A stretch of 64,000 bases of DNA from Loripinus fragilis (taxonomy: Eukaryota; Mollusca; Bivalvia; Lucinida; Lucinidae), in the NCBI GenBank assembly GCA_964019695.1, contig OZ026522.1, forward strand, positions 75,609,601 to 75,673,600, in the 5' to 3' direction. Below the pieces are notes generated by a model. It did not search any database and was not told where the DNA came from. It saw only the letters and a list, made by a program, of their open reading frames with translations. Position numbers and translations under genes: made by a program. This document shows, one piece after another, positions 44,641 to 57,682 of this stretch; within the stretch, counting starts at the first letter, position 1; every line of letters starts with the position of its first letter.

Positions 44641-44954
44641 GATATCCCTGTTATATTCATTTTTATACTGCATTTTATAATGTTTGATTAGCTTTTTGGG
44701 TTGATCACTAAAAAATGTCATATAAACTTTATTTCACATTGAAAAAAAACCCTGAATATTCATTCAAATTGAATATCGTTTTGACGTACCCTGTAGAACA
44801 CGAACTTTTATCAGTTATTGCATAGAACAACTAGTTCTGGGTTTCTGTGGGAGAATTTTAGAAAATGCTCTACAAATTACCACATATTAATAGCTTGGCT
44901 GTCAAAAGCTGGTCTTTGTTATTGAAGGCACTAACATAAGAACATACTGTACAT

Positions 44955-45140
44955 TTGGAAATTTTCGAAAGGGTTTTATTTTCGCGAAATCGTGAAAATA
45001 AAATCATCGCAAAATGCTCAAATCACTCAGTCGTATACTGATATAGGTAAATCATGCCCTAGTCGCGAATTTTTAGCATCGCAAATATGTCTTTTTACGA
45101 TATTCGCGAAAATAAAATGCTCGTGAAAAATTCCGGATTT
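44955..45140. repeat. Inverted repeats of TTTTCGCGAAAATAAAA
   Basis: Four related words (TTTTATTTTCGCGAAAT, CGTGAAAATAAAATC, ATTCGCGAAAATAAAATGC, GCTCGTGAAAAAT) occur in both orientations within 190 bp. Confidence 0.6.
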
Positions 45141-45278
45141 AAAGTACTTACCTGCAACATATATGCATACCACGAATGTCTCAATAACTAATAAATATTT
45201 AAAAAGTAAAACACTCCTTATCATAAATTGTAGGTAGATGGAAATCATGTTAATCACTATGAACGAGTCCACGAAAGC

Positions 45279-45692
45279 AAGTGAGTATGATCAGTAAAAT
45301 TAATACTACAACTACACACCGCAGACAACTAACAGAAGAGGAAGAGCCACTGGCTGTCACAAAACACTAGGAAGACACCTAAACTAAAGCTACCTGCTCT
45401 CTCTTCCTTATGAGGATGAGTGTTATACTAGACAGACAAAAAGTACTGAATAACAAAAAGGGACTAAACATAGAACTCCCACGAACATTGGGAGCATACA
45501 CTAAATCAACAACAACAGAACCATCGCCTAAGAACGAACAGCAGCCTAAGCCAATAGGTGGATGTTTAAGTGCATTTAACTTGGACCAAATCTTCGCCTC
45601 AAATTCCATTGTTATTAAAATACAAAAGGTGTTTAGCACCAAGGAAGGCTTCCTAATTATTACAATGTATCATTACAGAGAAACAATCTAAT
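45279..45692 (+). repeat. Element R2, copy 2
   Basis: 414 bp with the same ends as the 38519 copy (AAGTGAGTATGATCAGTAAA; CATTACAGAGAAACAATCTA). Confidence 0.78.
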
Positions 45693-46350
45693 CACATTAA
45701 GACGCTAAGATGATGTACAGAAACGTGTTCATAATTCACAGATAGATCATTGGGTCAGCACGCTAGATGTTGGTACTTATCACATCGACAAGTAATGAAG
45801 GTTCAGGCGATATAGTGCCTTCACTTCTCCCCTTTAACAAAGTAAACTCAGACCAACAAGCAACTATGACAAAATAAAATGCCTAACCGCTCTTGATGCA
45901 GCAGAATCGATGTTTATTGGGTATTTGGGCCATTATATAACAAATCTGATAAACCAACTTTTTGGCTTGGCTAAAAAATATATCCTTGTTGAGCCAGACC
46001 TAATTTATCAAGAAAAACATCAATGCTGCATGATACAACTGTTCTATCCAGAAAACATACTCTATCCCCCCCAAAAAATTGCTATATTCAGTAAGAATTA
46101 ATAGACGATTAATTAAAATTGTCAATAGTTATTAAATGAAATGACAGTTGCGGTTTTCGGTGATCAGCGGTCGTTCTGAAGCTTGAAAATACATACACAT
46201 CGTATTTTGCTGCCGAATTTTCGAAGGGCTGCGTCCTCCATTATCCTGTTGAAATATCAATACTTAATTTTAAGGAGGCGTTGTAATTTTGGGCCCTGGT
46301 GATTGGGTGAGCTTCCTTATCACCTAATATTTCCTCAGACAGAACAAATA

Positions 46351-46684
46351 TTTCTTGCACACCTGATAAGGCTATCTGAGATTTTACCCTAGGATAGAAA
46401 ACCTTATCTTACTCATGCTATCTAACCAAAGACGTCAAGTAACGTCATCATGTAAAATTTCATCTTAGCGTATTCAGGGACTTCTGGAAGCTTATTTTAA
46501 AATAAATTTATAAAAACAGTGGTGAGCAAGAAAAAATAATCTATAATTCGTGTGAGGGTAGGATAGAAAAATCTGTCTCTCGGGATTACAATTTGTCATC
46601 ACTCGGCGAGCTTCGTGATGCAAAACAGCGATCCTCGGGATGGATTTTTCTATTCTACCTTCATACTCATGATAGATTCTCATA
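46351..46684 (+). mobile_element. Element M4, copy 2
   Basis: Begins TTTCTTGCACACCTGAT and ends CATGATAGATTCTCATA, as in the insert at 11490. The internal palindrome has the same TCACTCGGC core. Confidence 0.65.
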
Positions 46685-46699
46685 TTGATGTCAGCTTTG

Positions 46700-47640
46700 C
46701 CGTCAAATCATCATCTCTCACTTCCCATGCCATATAGCAGATGAATTGGCAGTTAATTAAATTTAGTCTATGGATTAAGAGCCCTGTTCTTTGTTTCATC
46801 GTTGTATATTTACTTAATTTAATTGTTTCTCTATGATAATGCATTGCAGAAGTTAGAAAGACTATGCGAGAAAAACATTGTTTCTATTTTGACAACAGCA
46901 TAATTAAAGGCGGAGATTTGTCTAATAAAATACATTTGTTTTAAACATTTTTTTTATCTTATGCCATCACACAATAATTTTAGTACAAAATCATAATAGC
47001 AGAATCTGGCATTTCGCTGTGATGCTTGTTTGGGTCATTTCCTTATACAGGTTAATTTAAAACGTTCATACATGTTTTTTAGCATTTTGCAATGATTAAC
47101 TGTTTTGTGTAGAAAATGCTTACTTTAAGGCACCTGTACATCAAACTTAATATATCAACGCCATCGTATTTCTCTAGAATAATTTACTTATATTTGATTC
47201 TTCTAATTGCTTAACACAATGTCATGTAAAGTTTTAAGTGCTACGAGGTAGTTTTTTTTCTAAAGCATTTCAGTTTCCACGTCATTCTTGGTAAAATCTT
47301 CTTAAAATAATAGTAAATAAATTGTTATGCGTAGAATCCATAGTGAAAAAGAATTTGATACTGATGATAGCTGCTGAGAAAAAATAGAATAAACCACCAT
47401 AAAGTAAACTAGATTATTACGTTAACTGTACCCTGAAACGTTTTACTTCTCATTTAAATCAATGATACCACAAATAATCTACAAAAGAAGTACCGCCTTG
47501 GAACGGTCAGTAAAAACATTTTACTGGTAAGCTAAAACTTGTTTCACGGCACCAACATCGCCCTTAATTCTGATGTAGACCAGCATTATTCTTTCTGTTA
47601 AAACAACTATTAAGAGTGCTTATTATAAAATGTGTTTGTC
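46700..47640. other. Intron sequence, nothing recognised
   Basis: AT-rich intron DNA of the methyltransferase gene directly after (minus-strand sense) the 47645 exon. No element or exon seen. Confidence 0.45.
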
Positions 47641-47644
47641 TCAC

Positions 47645-47776
47645 TTGGCGATGGTCATCAGTTTCCCCAGCTTCACCACGAATGTCCGGAAATGTCTGAT
47701 AGTTTTTGGCAACCTCTGTTGTATCATACTCGTATAAAGCTTCCCACGTGACACAGTCATATACTATCCCAGAATT
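47645..47776 (-). CDS. SAM-dependent methyltransferase, upstream internal exon
   Basis: A 132-nt exon, phase 0 at both ends, with acceptor TTACTCTGTTGTAG and donor CAA|GTGAGA. It encodes 44 residues: NSGIVYDCVTWEALYEYD, TTEVAKNYQTFPDIRGEAG, ETDDHRQ. It joins in frame to the 42969 exon, whose N-A-F-I-E-I-Y helix would follow the DHRQ end. No stop occurs in the joined frame. Confidence 0.8.
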
Positions 47777-48062
47777 CTACAACAGAGTAAAGAGTAAGAA
47801 TTATAAACTAGTTATAGTATTTATTTTCTGCAAAAATAATTCTCAGCTTTATGTAAACTTTAAACTTACTCATATGCGGAGTTATATTCAACATTTTTCA
47901 TTCTAACCCTCTGTGTACATCACCAAGGAAGTTCTTTGAATAGGGTAGCTACGTGTAGACCTTATAGAGCTCTTTGTGAGGTCTCACCGCAGCCCAAAAT
48001 GTTATTTTCATATCTGTAGCTTTTTGCATACCTGCACTGACACTTTTGCTTAATAAATCAAA

Positions 48063-48301
48063 TGAGCCAATGCATGAGATTTCCACCAATGTGGCATTTT
48101 AACATGTGTAGACTCAGACGAGCCTCTGCAGCCTCCTTTTAAGCTTAGAATCTCCAAATATTGGTCAGTCAGTAGCTTAACAATCATAGAATACTCAAGC
48201 GACTAGCAAAGGCTCTGATAAGACTACGCGTATGCGCAGGCTGGTCTGAGGCTTTGCTGGTCGCACATACCACATTGTTGGAAATCTCATGCACTGGCTC
48301 A
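48063..48301 (-). repeat. Foldback element M1, full-length copy 10
   Basis: A 239-bp copy with TGAGCCAATGCATGAGATTT and the complementary end. Confidence 0.87.
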
Positions 48302-48309
48302 AATAAGGG

Positions 48310-51000
48310 TTATGTGCACACGATGTCATTACCTCAGAAATTCTGTGGAACTGGTTTTTGCATTTTCAGTTTCTTAAACTTTTATTAAGGCTCCAACATA
48401 CCAAAGTTGCAAAAATAGTACTAGCGCCTCCCTTGCTCACGCTCACATAACAAGGGGCTGTGCTAGGAAGACAGAGTTAGGCAGTTAAGTATCTGTTAAA
48501 AAGATAGTGCTATGTTGCAGTATTAGCTCTACAGAGCTACAGATGTCTGTTTCAAATAAGCGACCTTAGATAATTTAAAGCTTCTTGCTATGTATCTTTA
48601 TCTTAAGCTCCTGTAACCTTACGTAGATTTCTCATCCCTTTCTCTAGTACCAGGTGCATTACTATTTTACCTTGACAACAGTTAACTCATGTGAGTGAAT
48701 TTAACATATATTAGGGCAGTTAGTGAATTTTCTCGTGAATGGCCAAGATTAGGAGTGTAGCCTGTATGAGGAACTCAGTAATTTGGAATAAACTATACTC
48801 CATCGTGGATACTATATTTGAGTAATTTAATTGTTTTGCATGTAGAAACCTTTATATTATACTTTTCTGCATTTTTGCATTGTCTACTTTGTGTTCAGGC
48901 CAGTCTAAGTCTTTATGAATTACATCAGTTACATGTATCTTCGTCAACTCAATGATTATTTCAAATTTTGTTCATTTTTTGTTTTAAAAGGTTGTAGGTG
49001 TCTCTTCATGGAAGAAGGGTCATTATGCCTCAAATGTGCCGCTACACAGGTCACGAACACACATGGATAAAGGCCAAAATCAAAGTGACCCTGTCATTAT
49101 ATTTTTCATTATATTTTTCATCAGGAAAAAGGCTAGTCTCATATGGTACACCATTGTGCCCTTTATTCCGTAAAAGCTGATATTTAGCATGTTATGGTTG
49201 TAGTATAAAATACTTTGTTTCGTTTTTGTTGTATATAGATTAAGTGTTTTGCTTTTTCGCTCCAGAAAAACAATATTCTTGAATAAGGGGTAAAATTTTC
49301 ATTTTTCGGTTTACACTACTTACTTGCTACTATTTTTCAATCCCCTTATTTGATATTAGTAAGAGAAGATTTTAAAGCAGATGAAAACTAGGAAAATCTG
49401 CCAAATCAGTGAGTTTGTGGCTTTCCATTTTCTTACACATACATTCCTTCATTATCGAAGTTACAATTTATTGCAGATGGTTGTAATTTTGCTTACTCAT
49501 GGAGGGTAAGATGAGACGCAAACTATTTTAAAACTGGATTTGATATCATCACACTGGTAGCAGCTGTTCTGTGACAATGGTTCACTGCAAGTTTATGAGC
49601 AAAACAAATAAACAATTGAAGATTTTTCCTTTGGTGCATTGTGTGATAATTGGTGGTGTTATTCATTAAGGCTCGCTTCTGCCTACTATTCTATGAGACT
49701 TTGCATAGAAGTGACGATATCATTAAAAGCAGACTTTAAAATATTGTGCTGCTATGTCATGTGACCAATAGTGAATCGTCACATCTACACGTTGGCGTTG
49801 TTTACAGCTTATCTAGCATTAGTAGTGAGTCGTTTTAAAACTTTTTTAAATTTATTTGATTGGTTTGTATTGCTTTTGTGTCATGTGTTGGTTTTCTGTG
49901 CCTCTTATTCATGGTACATTGGGTTGGTCTGCAGTGTATATTGTGGCATTTACTGCCCATAATAACTCACATTTTGATAAAAAAAATATATGCAGATGTT
50001 ATAACTAATGTACCAGGGCAAACTGATAATAGTAAGCCAAAAACTGAAAGAAATACTACCTGTGTTGCTTACCCATTGTACTCTGATCACATTTCAAAGT
50101 GAAATAGATAATAGGAAGTATTCAGGACTAAAATGGCAACCATGGAGTCCATAGGCTGCCCCAATAGTCGTTTCCAAAAAAAAGATAAAGCATTGCATTT
50201 TCTGTGTTGATTCCGTGAGGCCTGAATAACAGAGTTTGATCCAAAACCCATTTCAAATTGATAATACACTTAACAGACAAAATGGCTGGATTCCTGACTA
50301 AGATTGATTTAACATAAAAGGTTATTGGCAGATCTCTTCCAGTAAATACCAAATAGTCAAATGCATTCAAAATATACCTTTAAGACAATATCAAATTTAG
50401 GTTATGTCTTTTGAAATTATAAATTCAGGAGCCAGTTTTGTTTGTTCAAAGAAAATGCAACGATTATTGTTTTGACTCTTTCATTGATGTTATAATCATC
50501 TTTAGCAATAGGGTATGTCATTGCCAACATGTACATATTATCCTAGGTGAACTTAGGCATGGCTGTCTTACTACAAATCAATCAAAATGGTAATGTTTGC
50601 ATATTAACAGCAAGAATATTAAGCACATGTAGTGGGGAATATAGACCTAGAAAATAAGCATACGCAAGATATGCCTGTGCATTTTACCAACAGGAAAATG
50701 AAATCTCTGATTGGATTTTGAACTTTTATCAGCGTTTCATATCACTTTGCAGTGAAAGCCTTCCCACTTTTCGACAGCAAAATTAGCTACAAATAAAGCC
50801 CGTTAGACGGATATGCACAGATATGCACCATAAAGCCTTTTGCACCTAAAACATTGATACCTTATCTTGCAAAGCCAAGATTATACAAAAAAAATTATAC
50901 AAACAGATAGCAGTGTAAGGGGTATTGGTGTAATGCTTATTCAAGAATTCAATGTAAAAAAATACCAACTTTATTCATTACTAAGAAAATTCTGTTCAGA
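48310..51000. other. Intron sequence, mostly unremarkable
   Basis: Part of the 12-kb intron interval of the methyltransferase gene. The small frame at 49771-49962 resembles decayed R2-type sequence (TTGGTCTGCAGTGT). No secure exon. Confidence 0.4.
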
Positions 51001-51050
51001 GAGAGAGAGAGAGAGAGAGAAAAGAGAAAGAGAGAGAAAAAGAGAGATAA
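50998..51050. repeat. GA microsatellite
   Basis: An uninterrupted (AG)n run followed by an imperfect GAAAAGAGAGA tract. Confidence 0.9.
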
Positions 51051-51611
51051 CGACACAATAGAAAAGAATTCTAAACTATTGTCAGAGCGGTCTTGCATTT
51101 AAATGAGTATCTTGAAGGGAAGGAGTTGAAATGTTTGAAGAAAGTTTGTGGATGAAAATAAAATTGATGATTTCTTACAATAGTTTACCTTCAAAATGCA
51201 GTATATAACAGGGCAAGCTAACAAAATTGCTGTTGTAATATCAAGAGCTTTACAAGACTTAGTATTAAATGATTTTCTATTGATAAATAAGGATTTATTT
51301 ATCATCTTTTAGGTAGGAGTTACAAACATTCTTTTGTTACCTAAGTGTCATTTTCTTGCACTTCAAATAGTAACTTGTTGATAATCATTTTACCCATGCA
51401 TATGTTAACTCAGATGAGTGAACTTTTCACACATTGAATCAGATGTCAAAGGTTGGGACAGAACGTATTGTATGCTTGAAGAACTTGGTAATCTGAAATA
51501 AAGCGGTACTGTGACATGAATGCTGTATTTGATTAGTGTGTATGGTAAGTTAATGTATCTGCTTGTCATGAAGAACCCTTTACACTACCAAGAATCTATA
51601 ATTTTGCATTT

Positions 51612-51943
51612 TATCATATGACGTTTCGTCTGACAGTGAAATAAAGCCATGCACCAGAATCGATACATCGCAAGTGGTTTACATATGTTCTGATACATGT
51701 AAAGGTTTGAAATTTTGCTCATAACTTCGTCGCATATTTGATAGTATCACACCAAAAACGCAATAACAACTATTTTAAAGTCATATGATAAATAGAATAT
51801 TACACTCATGCTCCTGTATTATTAAATTTATTAAAATCGTTGCGAAAAAGTGACGAAATGCTCAGCAAGCCTAAGATTTCATCACTTTTCTCCAACAGAT
51901 AATTATAAATTCAATAAAACATAAGCATAAATGTGAGATCGCC
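51612..51943 (-). repeat. Palindromic element M2, copy 3
   Basis: Reverse-orientation copy from ATCATATGACGTTTCGTC to AATTCAATAAAACATAAGC. Internal hairpin core diverged (CTCAGCAAGCCTAAGATT). Confidence 0.7.
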
Positions 51944-52255
51944 TATGTCTACTTTGTCTTCAATCAGATCTCAGTCATCCCGATGATGGTTGGCAGATGA
52001 TGGCTCGCTTTTAGTATCATTAGGATCTCTATCCCCTCATCAACTGTTTTTTTTCTTATTTATAAAAAATAAACGTTGTCAGAGTTGAACACGGTCCGAC
52101 AAAACTTTAGGGATTCCCTCATGACTGATATGGATGAACATATCCCTGGTGTTTTAATGATGACCAAATGTGCAAAGGTATTTTTTATTATGTTGTCATG
52201 TTCAATATTGTAGGCTTTATAAAAAGATTTGCTTTAACATTGACGTAATGGAATA

Positions 52256-53252
52256 GACTGCATGCTTGATGGTCAACTCAGTCACTGTTGGCAACTTTAC
52301 TTTCCTCTTTAATTGCACGCTGTTGGTGTGGACTTCAGACTCTATGATGGTTTCGACTTAAAGATTCATTAATTGATGAGATGGTAGGGGCCTGATGTTT
52401 TGGCTGTTGTTGGGCCCGCAGGGGTTTACCTGTTGGTTTTCTTTTGCTCTGGTATTCAGTTTTATGTACCGTTGAGTCCATATAAAAAATAGTGAGTAAG
52501 ATCAGGAAATACCACAATCACAAACCGCAGACAACCCATGGCACCGCGAGGAACAGCTGCTCAACCATCACGAGACACCAGGAAGACAAATTAAGCAATA
52601 CAACGAGCTCTCTCTTCCCCATCAAGATGATTGCAATACTAGAAATGACATAAAGTAACGTACATCAACACATAGAACCATTACAGACTCCCACAATGGG
52701 AGTAACAATCATCAAAAAGTCAACACAACAGAAGCAACGACTTACAACAGACAGCAGCCTAAGCCACCGGGGGGCTTAAATGCATTTTACTGGTTCCAAA
52801 TCTTCGCCCTAGATTCTGCTGTTGTTGAAGTACAAGAAATGTTCAGCTCGCATGGAGCTTTATGTCCTTTTCATATTTTGATGTATATTTTCCAGAAGAT
52901 AATCCATGGATAAGTAAGGGGTCTTTTATGCAAACCAAACATCTATGTGTCTTGATCCACATCTGCACTAAGGGTGAGGTTGGTGCCGTAACACCAGTTT
53001 AGGCCCTCCAGGAAACTATTTTTAATGACCATTTCTTCTTTTGTGGATCATTTGTTTTATTTATGTCTTTTGTTTGTCATACTTATGCGTCTGTTTATTG
53101 CTGCTTTGTGGTCACCTGCTGAGAGGAGGCTGACCCCTTGGCTCTTGTTTTTTATGTTTAATTGTGTTTTGTCACTTTCCTTTGTGGTATCCTGGGTCAC
53201 CAGTGGTACTTCATTGTATCGATCCCTGATCTTTGCCACCTTTCTTACTTGG
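52256..53252 (+). repeat. Retroelement tail R1, split by an R2 insertion
   Basis: Left part 52256-52489 (CATGCTTGATGGTCAACTC to GTTGAGTCCATAT), right part about 52863-53252 ending at the shared terminus ATCTTTGCCACCTTTCTTAC. The 370 bp between are an R2 copy. The intact arrangement is seen at 61293-61835. Confidence 0.7.
52490..52857 (+). mobile_element. Element R2, copy 3, inserted in R1
   Basis: Starts AGTGAGTAAGATCAGGAAAT and ends AAATGTTCAGCTCGCATGGA. It shares the CACCGGGGGGCTTAAATGC-type block with the other copies and is shorter at the right end. Confidence 0.7.
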
Positions 53253-53804
53253 TATTTTGTTGCTATTTTATTTTGATACATTTTGTATACTCGTACAGAA
53301 TCTTAAGAATTTTTGGGCTTTTAAATCCTCGCCCTTCGGAAAACTATTAAGAATCTAAAAGTCTTAAAGCCTCAAAAAGTATCTAATTGACATTTTTTTT
53401 CTGTTTTTTACATGCTGTTTTTTTCTGACCCTCTCATTTGACATCAATAAGAGGAGTTAAGATCAGTAAAATGCAGATGAAAGTTTGGAAGTTTATCAAA
53501 TCAGTAAAAACTGTAAATGCCCCTGTTCCCATCACAAAGTGACGATTATTTTGACCACTCACAATAAATGGTTAGCTGATTGATAAGAAAATCATCACAT
53601 TTCATTTATCAAATCAAAAATCATATCATCGCTTTTGAGTTATGGATATTACCAAAGCTCCTTCCTGTGCTGGTGACCAGGGCTTTACCGTCGGCAACAC
53701 GCCGTCTGTGACATCACGGTAGTGCAAAAAGGAGTTTGGACCTGGTAAATACAAAATGTTGTATACTGTCGTAAATGAAATGAGAATGATCAGCATAAAC
53801 AATT

Positions 53805-54040
53805 TGAGCTACAACATGTGATTACCAACAATATGGCATTTTGCAAGTATAGATTCAGACGAGCCTATGCAGCCTATGTTTAAATTTAGAAACTTCAAAT
53901 GATGTTGGGTCAGTAGCTAAACAGTCATACAATATTCAGGTAATCAGCAAAGGCTCTGATCAGACTGTGTATATGCGCAGGCTAACCTGAACCTTTGGTG
54001 GTCGAACATACCACATTGTTTGAAATCTCATATTGCGGTA
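53805..54040 (-). repeat. Foldback element M1, diverged copy 11
   Basis: Arms GTGATTACCAACAATATGG and CCACATTGTTTGAAATCTCA are recognisable; the central palindrome has decayed to GTGTATATGCGC. Confidence 0.75.
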
Positions 54041-54639
54041 TTATCGCAACAGTTCTTTTAGCCAGTGGCCATCATATCGAACAAGTTGATATGACTTTAT
54101 GATGACGCAAGAAAGCCTGTCTCCAGTGTAGCAAAGCATCTACGGTTCAAACCAGTCTGCTCAGTTTCATAGATTAGCTAAAACATTAAAATTTAGCATG
54201 TGACATCTAAACTTAAATGCGAGGGAATTTCAATAAGTAGCGAGTCTGACTTATTTCTAAGAGACTGACACTGTCTAGATTTTCATGGTGTGTTTGGTTT
54301 AAACATATTTTATTCAAATTAATTTGTACATGGTAAATACAAATTGAAACAATAAGATGAGGATAAGAACGGAAGCATGTAGCTTATATAGTTCTTCTCT
54401 TCTTCATGGTGTGTTTGCTTACCATAATTAGACATATGTACAAACTTTAGGCATTAAGCATGGCCAGTGAGTCTAATAATATTTTGTTCGTCGATATTGT
54501 ACTACGAAGATTGTTGCTGTTCGTTAAAAATACTATAAAAAATGAAAAGTGTAAATGAAAAATATCAATATAACGAAAAGTTGTCGCATTAATGATGGCA
54601 AAAAACGATAAACTGCATAATCACAATTATAATTGAAGT

Positions 54640-54930
54640 GACCCATGATTAAGGACACTGGAACATAACAACCGATCGCGTATTTGTCCTTATCAATACG
54701 CGTTGGAAAAACATTTAAAACGCACATAACACGCATTAGTTTTCCAACGTGAATTTCGAAAAGCCAATCAAAGCTCAATATCGATATGCGTTGAACAGCA
54801 GTGTAACGCAGTTATATGTTAACCAATCGATAACTCAAGTATAGCGACGCAGTTCAACGTAAAATTCGCGTTGAAATGAATTGTTGAACAGCCAATCAAA
54901 AATGTTCATGCGCGTTGCCAGACCTGTTAC
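54640..54930. repeat. Cluster of AACGCG/CGCGTT words
   Basis: Degenerate direct and inverted repeats of ATGCGTTGAACAGC/AACGCGTATT type, with AGCCAATCAAA repeated twice (54764, 54890). Probably a decayed foldback element. Confidence 0.45.
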
Positions 54931-55399
54931 GTGTAAATCAATGATAATTTGAAAAGTGAAACCAAGAAAACAGCACAATCATTTTTCCAACAAAATGCTT
55001 TATCGTTTCTTTATCTTTTTGTGTCAATGGCACTCCTTCAATTTGGCCATCGTTGCGTGATATTTAATGGCAGCTGGCTTCACATCCCATGACATTTTGT
55101 TTAACATCGGTTTTAATTCCAAAATGTGGACCAGTGCATAGGGTTTCGGTCGTTTCTATTTATAATACAACATTGCATTGGCTTTGTTATGACGCATCTT
55201 ATTTCACTCACACTGGCTGCATTTTCCAGAAACAGCAATGTTATATATGTTACCCTAGAAAGAACCTTGTATTAATACCAATAAAGGACTGAAATATTCT
55301 TATTTAAAACTATTGAGATGTGATCGACTGTTATTGCACTTTATTCCATGCAAAGACATAAATTAAGATCAAAGTTATATGAATCCGTTTATACGTATT

Positions 55400-55728
55400 A
55401 TCATATGACGTCGCGTCTGGGAGTGAAATAACGCCATGCAATAAAATCGACAAACAACTAGTGGTTTAAATATTTTCAGGAAAGTTTATGACTTCCATAA
55501 TAACGATGCATGCATAATAAGAAAACGTTATCGTTTTTACGCCAGAAATGAGATTTTAAAGTAATCTTAATTCCATATGATAAATAGAAACTAACATTCG
55601 TGCTCCTGTATTATTGAATTTATTAATCTCGTTGCGAAAAGCGATAAAATCTCCGCAAGCCTCGCATTTTTACCACTTTTCCTCAACTCGTTTTAATAAA
55701 TTCAATAAAACATGAAAACTCATATAAT
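55400..55728 (-). repeat. Palindromic element M2, copy 4
   Basis: Well kept: ATCATATGACGTCGCGTCTG at the left, CTAGTGGTTTAAAT inside, and a hairpin of AATTTATTAATCTCGTTGCG with its complement around GCAAGCCTCGC. Confidence 0.78.
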
Positions 55729-56139
55729 ATCTTCTATAATTTAATGTTACATGTGTTACCATTTCTGTTACACACGTTACATTTGAGTTTTGATTATACA
55801 AATTGACTTGTAATCATCCGTAATTGACAGCCTGTCTGTTTTAGAGCCAGTTTGAAACGAAAATGAAGAAAGATCCTCCTTTAACATTTGGTTACAGCAT
55901 GCACTAAGTGCAAACCGGTAATATCAATAACAGGGACAGCTGTGTTTAATAATGATAACTTTAAATAATCACATAGATGTTTTTTTACACTACACTGAAG
56001 ATGATCACCATTTTACTATTATTTGAACTAGCATAACCTTTACCCATATTGAACTCTACACTGCATCAAATAATTAGAAGTATGATGAGGTATGACAAGC
56101 AGCTGATGAGCTCTTGGGTAAGACTATAGAAGTATATAT

Positions 56140-57670
56140 TAGATAAGCTTTGGGTTGGGTAGGGTAATATAAGCGCAAAAATGCACATGTAACATTCGTA
56201 ACCACCAAGGTCTACCCATTCACTACCATTCCAGCCACTGTATAAGTAGGTATAGGTTATGTCTAAAGTATGGTAGTAACAGCAACATAATTTTGTAAGA
56301 ATATGTTGTAACTAGGGGCAAGGTAGGGTAGGAGTATGGTAGGATAGTTTGTAAGTAGTGTATTTGGTGAGAGTATTGTAAAATAATGTGATATGGTGTA
56401 AGCTTAATCAAGGTAAGTGTATGTGGAACTATACCTTACCACATCCAAAGTTCCAAACTACTAATAACATATTTGCCCACATTTTACTATCCCCCACCTT
56501 GCCTCAGAGCAATGTATATTACCTGAACACACTATATCCTGTTGGTATATATAGGTTAGGGTTGCTAGGTAGGATTTGAGAATTGCAAGTGTTTGATAAT
56601 GGTAAAGAATAAGAGTCATATGTCAATATTTCCATATCTACCTACGTAACACATGCACTCAACATCTCTGCCCGGTCTACCCCATTCTACCCAAGCGATA
56701 TTGATTTACCCTAACCCTATCATAACCCTAACCAATAACAAACGCTACGTACACCACACCCTACAACAGGTAAAGTTTAGGGAAATATTTGCGCATTGTA
56801 GGATATGTTATACTATGCTACCCCTGTCATATACTTAGGTATAAGCTACCACACAGTACTCATAGAATGTCCTGGTCTACCATATCATACCCAAGCAATA
56901 TTGATTTACCCTGACCCCAATCATAACCATAACCAATAACAAACCCTACCTACACCACACCCTACAACAGGGAAAGTTTAGGGAAATTTTTGCGCATTGT
57001 AGGATAGGTTTTACTATGCTATCCTGTAATGCACCTAGCTATAAGCTGCCACACAGGTACCCATAGAATATACTTCCTTAAGATGAAGTCAGGGTAGGTG
57101 TTAGTAGGGTTAAGGTATGGCATTATTAAATTATGGTTTGAGTAGATATAGTGCACGGCAAGAGAGTGCTAGGATAAGTATGGTAGGAGTGGAATGGACA
57201 GTCAGGGTATAGTTGGTTTACGACTGAATGCACACATTACATACGCATCAAAGTACATTTAGAAATTATCCCCAACTCTGTCACACTCATACCGCACTCT
57301 ACCTATGATCATACCCTGTCTGAGGTAGGGTATGATATGCTGTGGCATTGTATTGTAGAATGTCAACATGTCCATGTGTATACTCTATAACCATAGCGGG
57401 CATACCTTATTCGGTAATAAACAGAACTATATTCTAACCACACCTTAAAAGGTGGTTGGTTTGATTATTGATTTGACTTGAATGATACCTAGGCCTGAGT
57501 GTGGTTATGGTATGGGTAGTTCTTAAGTTAGGGAATGATTATGGTTAATATGCTAGCCCATACACGGTAATACCATACAGGAACCCCTACTAATTCCTAC
57601 CAAAGGATGTAATAGAGTGTGAGCAGATGTAAGATAGGGCACGGCTGAATAAGGGTAAGGTAGGATATGC
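56140..57670. repeat. Compositionally striped region rich in GGTA/TACC and CCCTAACC words
   Basis: Stretches dominated by GGTAGGGTA-type words (56150-56400, 57080-57220, 57600-57670) alternate with stretches dominated by their complement (56430-57060). CCCTAACCCTATCATAACC at 56709 resembles the animal telomere unit but is not a regular array. No coding sign. Confidence 0.6.
56669..57066. repeat. Two-copy 200-bp tandem repeat
   Basis: TTGATTTACCCT occurs at 56701 and again at 56901, and the following 150 bp (CACCACACCCTACAACAGG, AAAGTTTAGGGAAAT, TTTGCGCATTGTAGGATA) align with a constant 200-bp offset and about a tenth of bases changed. Confidence 0.8.
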
Positions 57671-57682
57671 TCTGGTTACGTA

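Noticed and set aside
50043..50110. Linking exon for the methyltransferase (phase 1 to 0) on the minus strand near 50.07 kb
   Set aside because: Acceptor and donor phases fit, but a TAA falls in frame.
55253..55300. Linking exon for the methyltransferase near 55.27 kb
   Set aside because: 35 nt with the right phases and good splice sites, but a TAA stop is in frame.
56700..56735. True interstitial telomere array
   Set aside because: Only three irregular CCCTAA-like words; no run of exact units.
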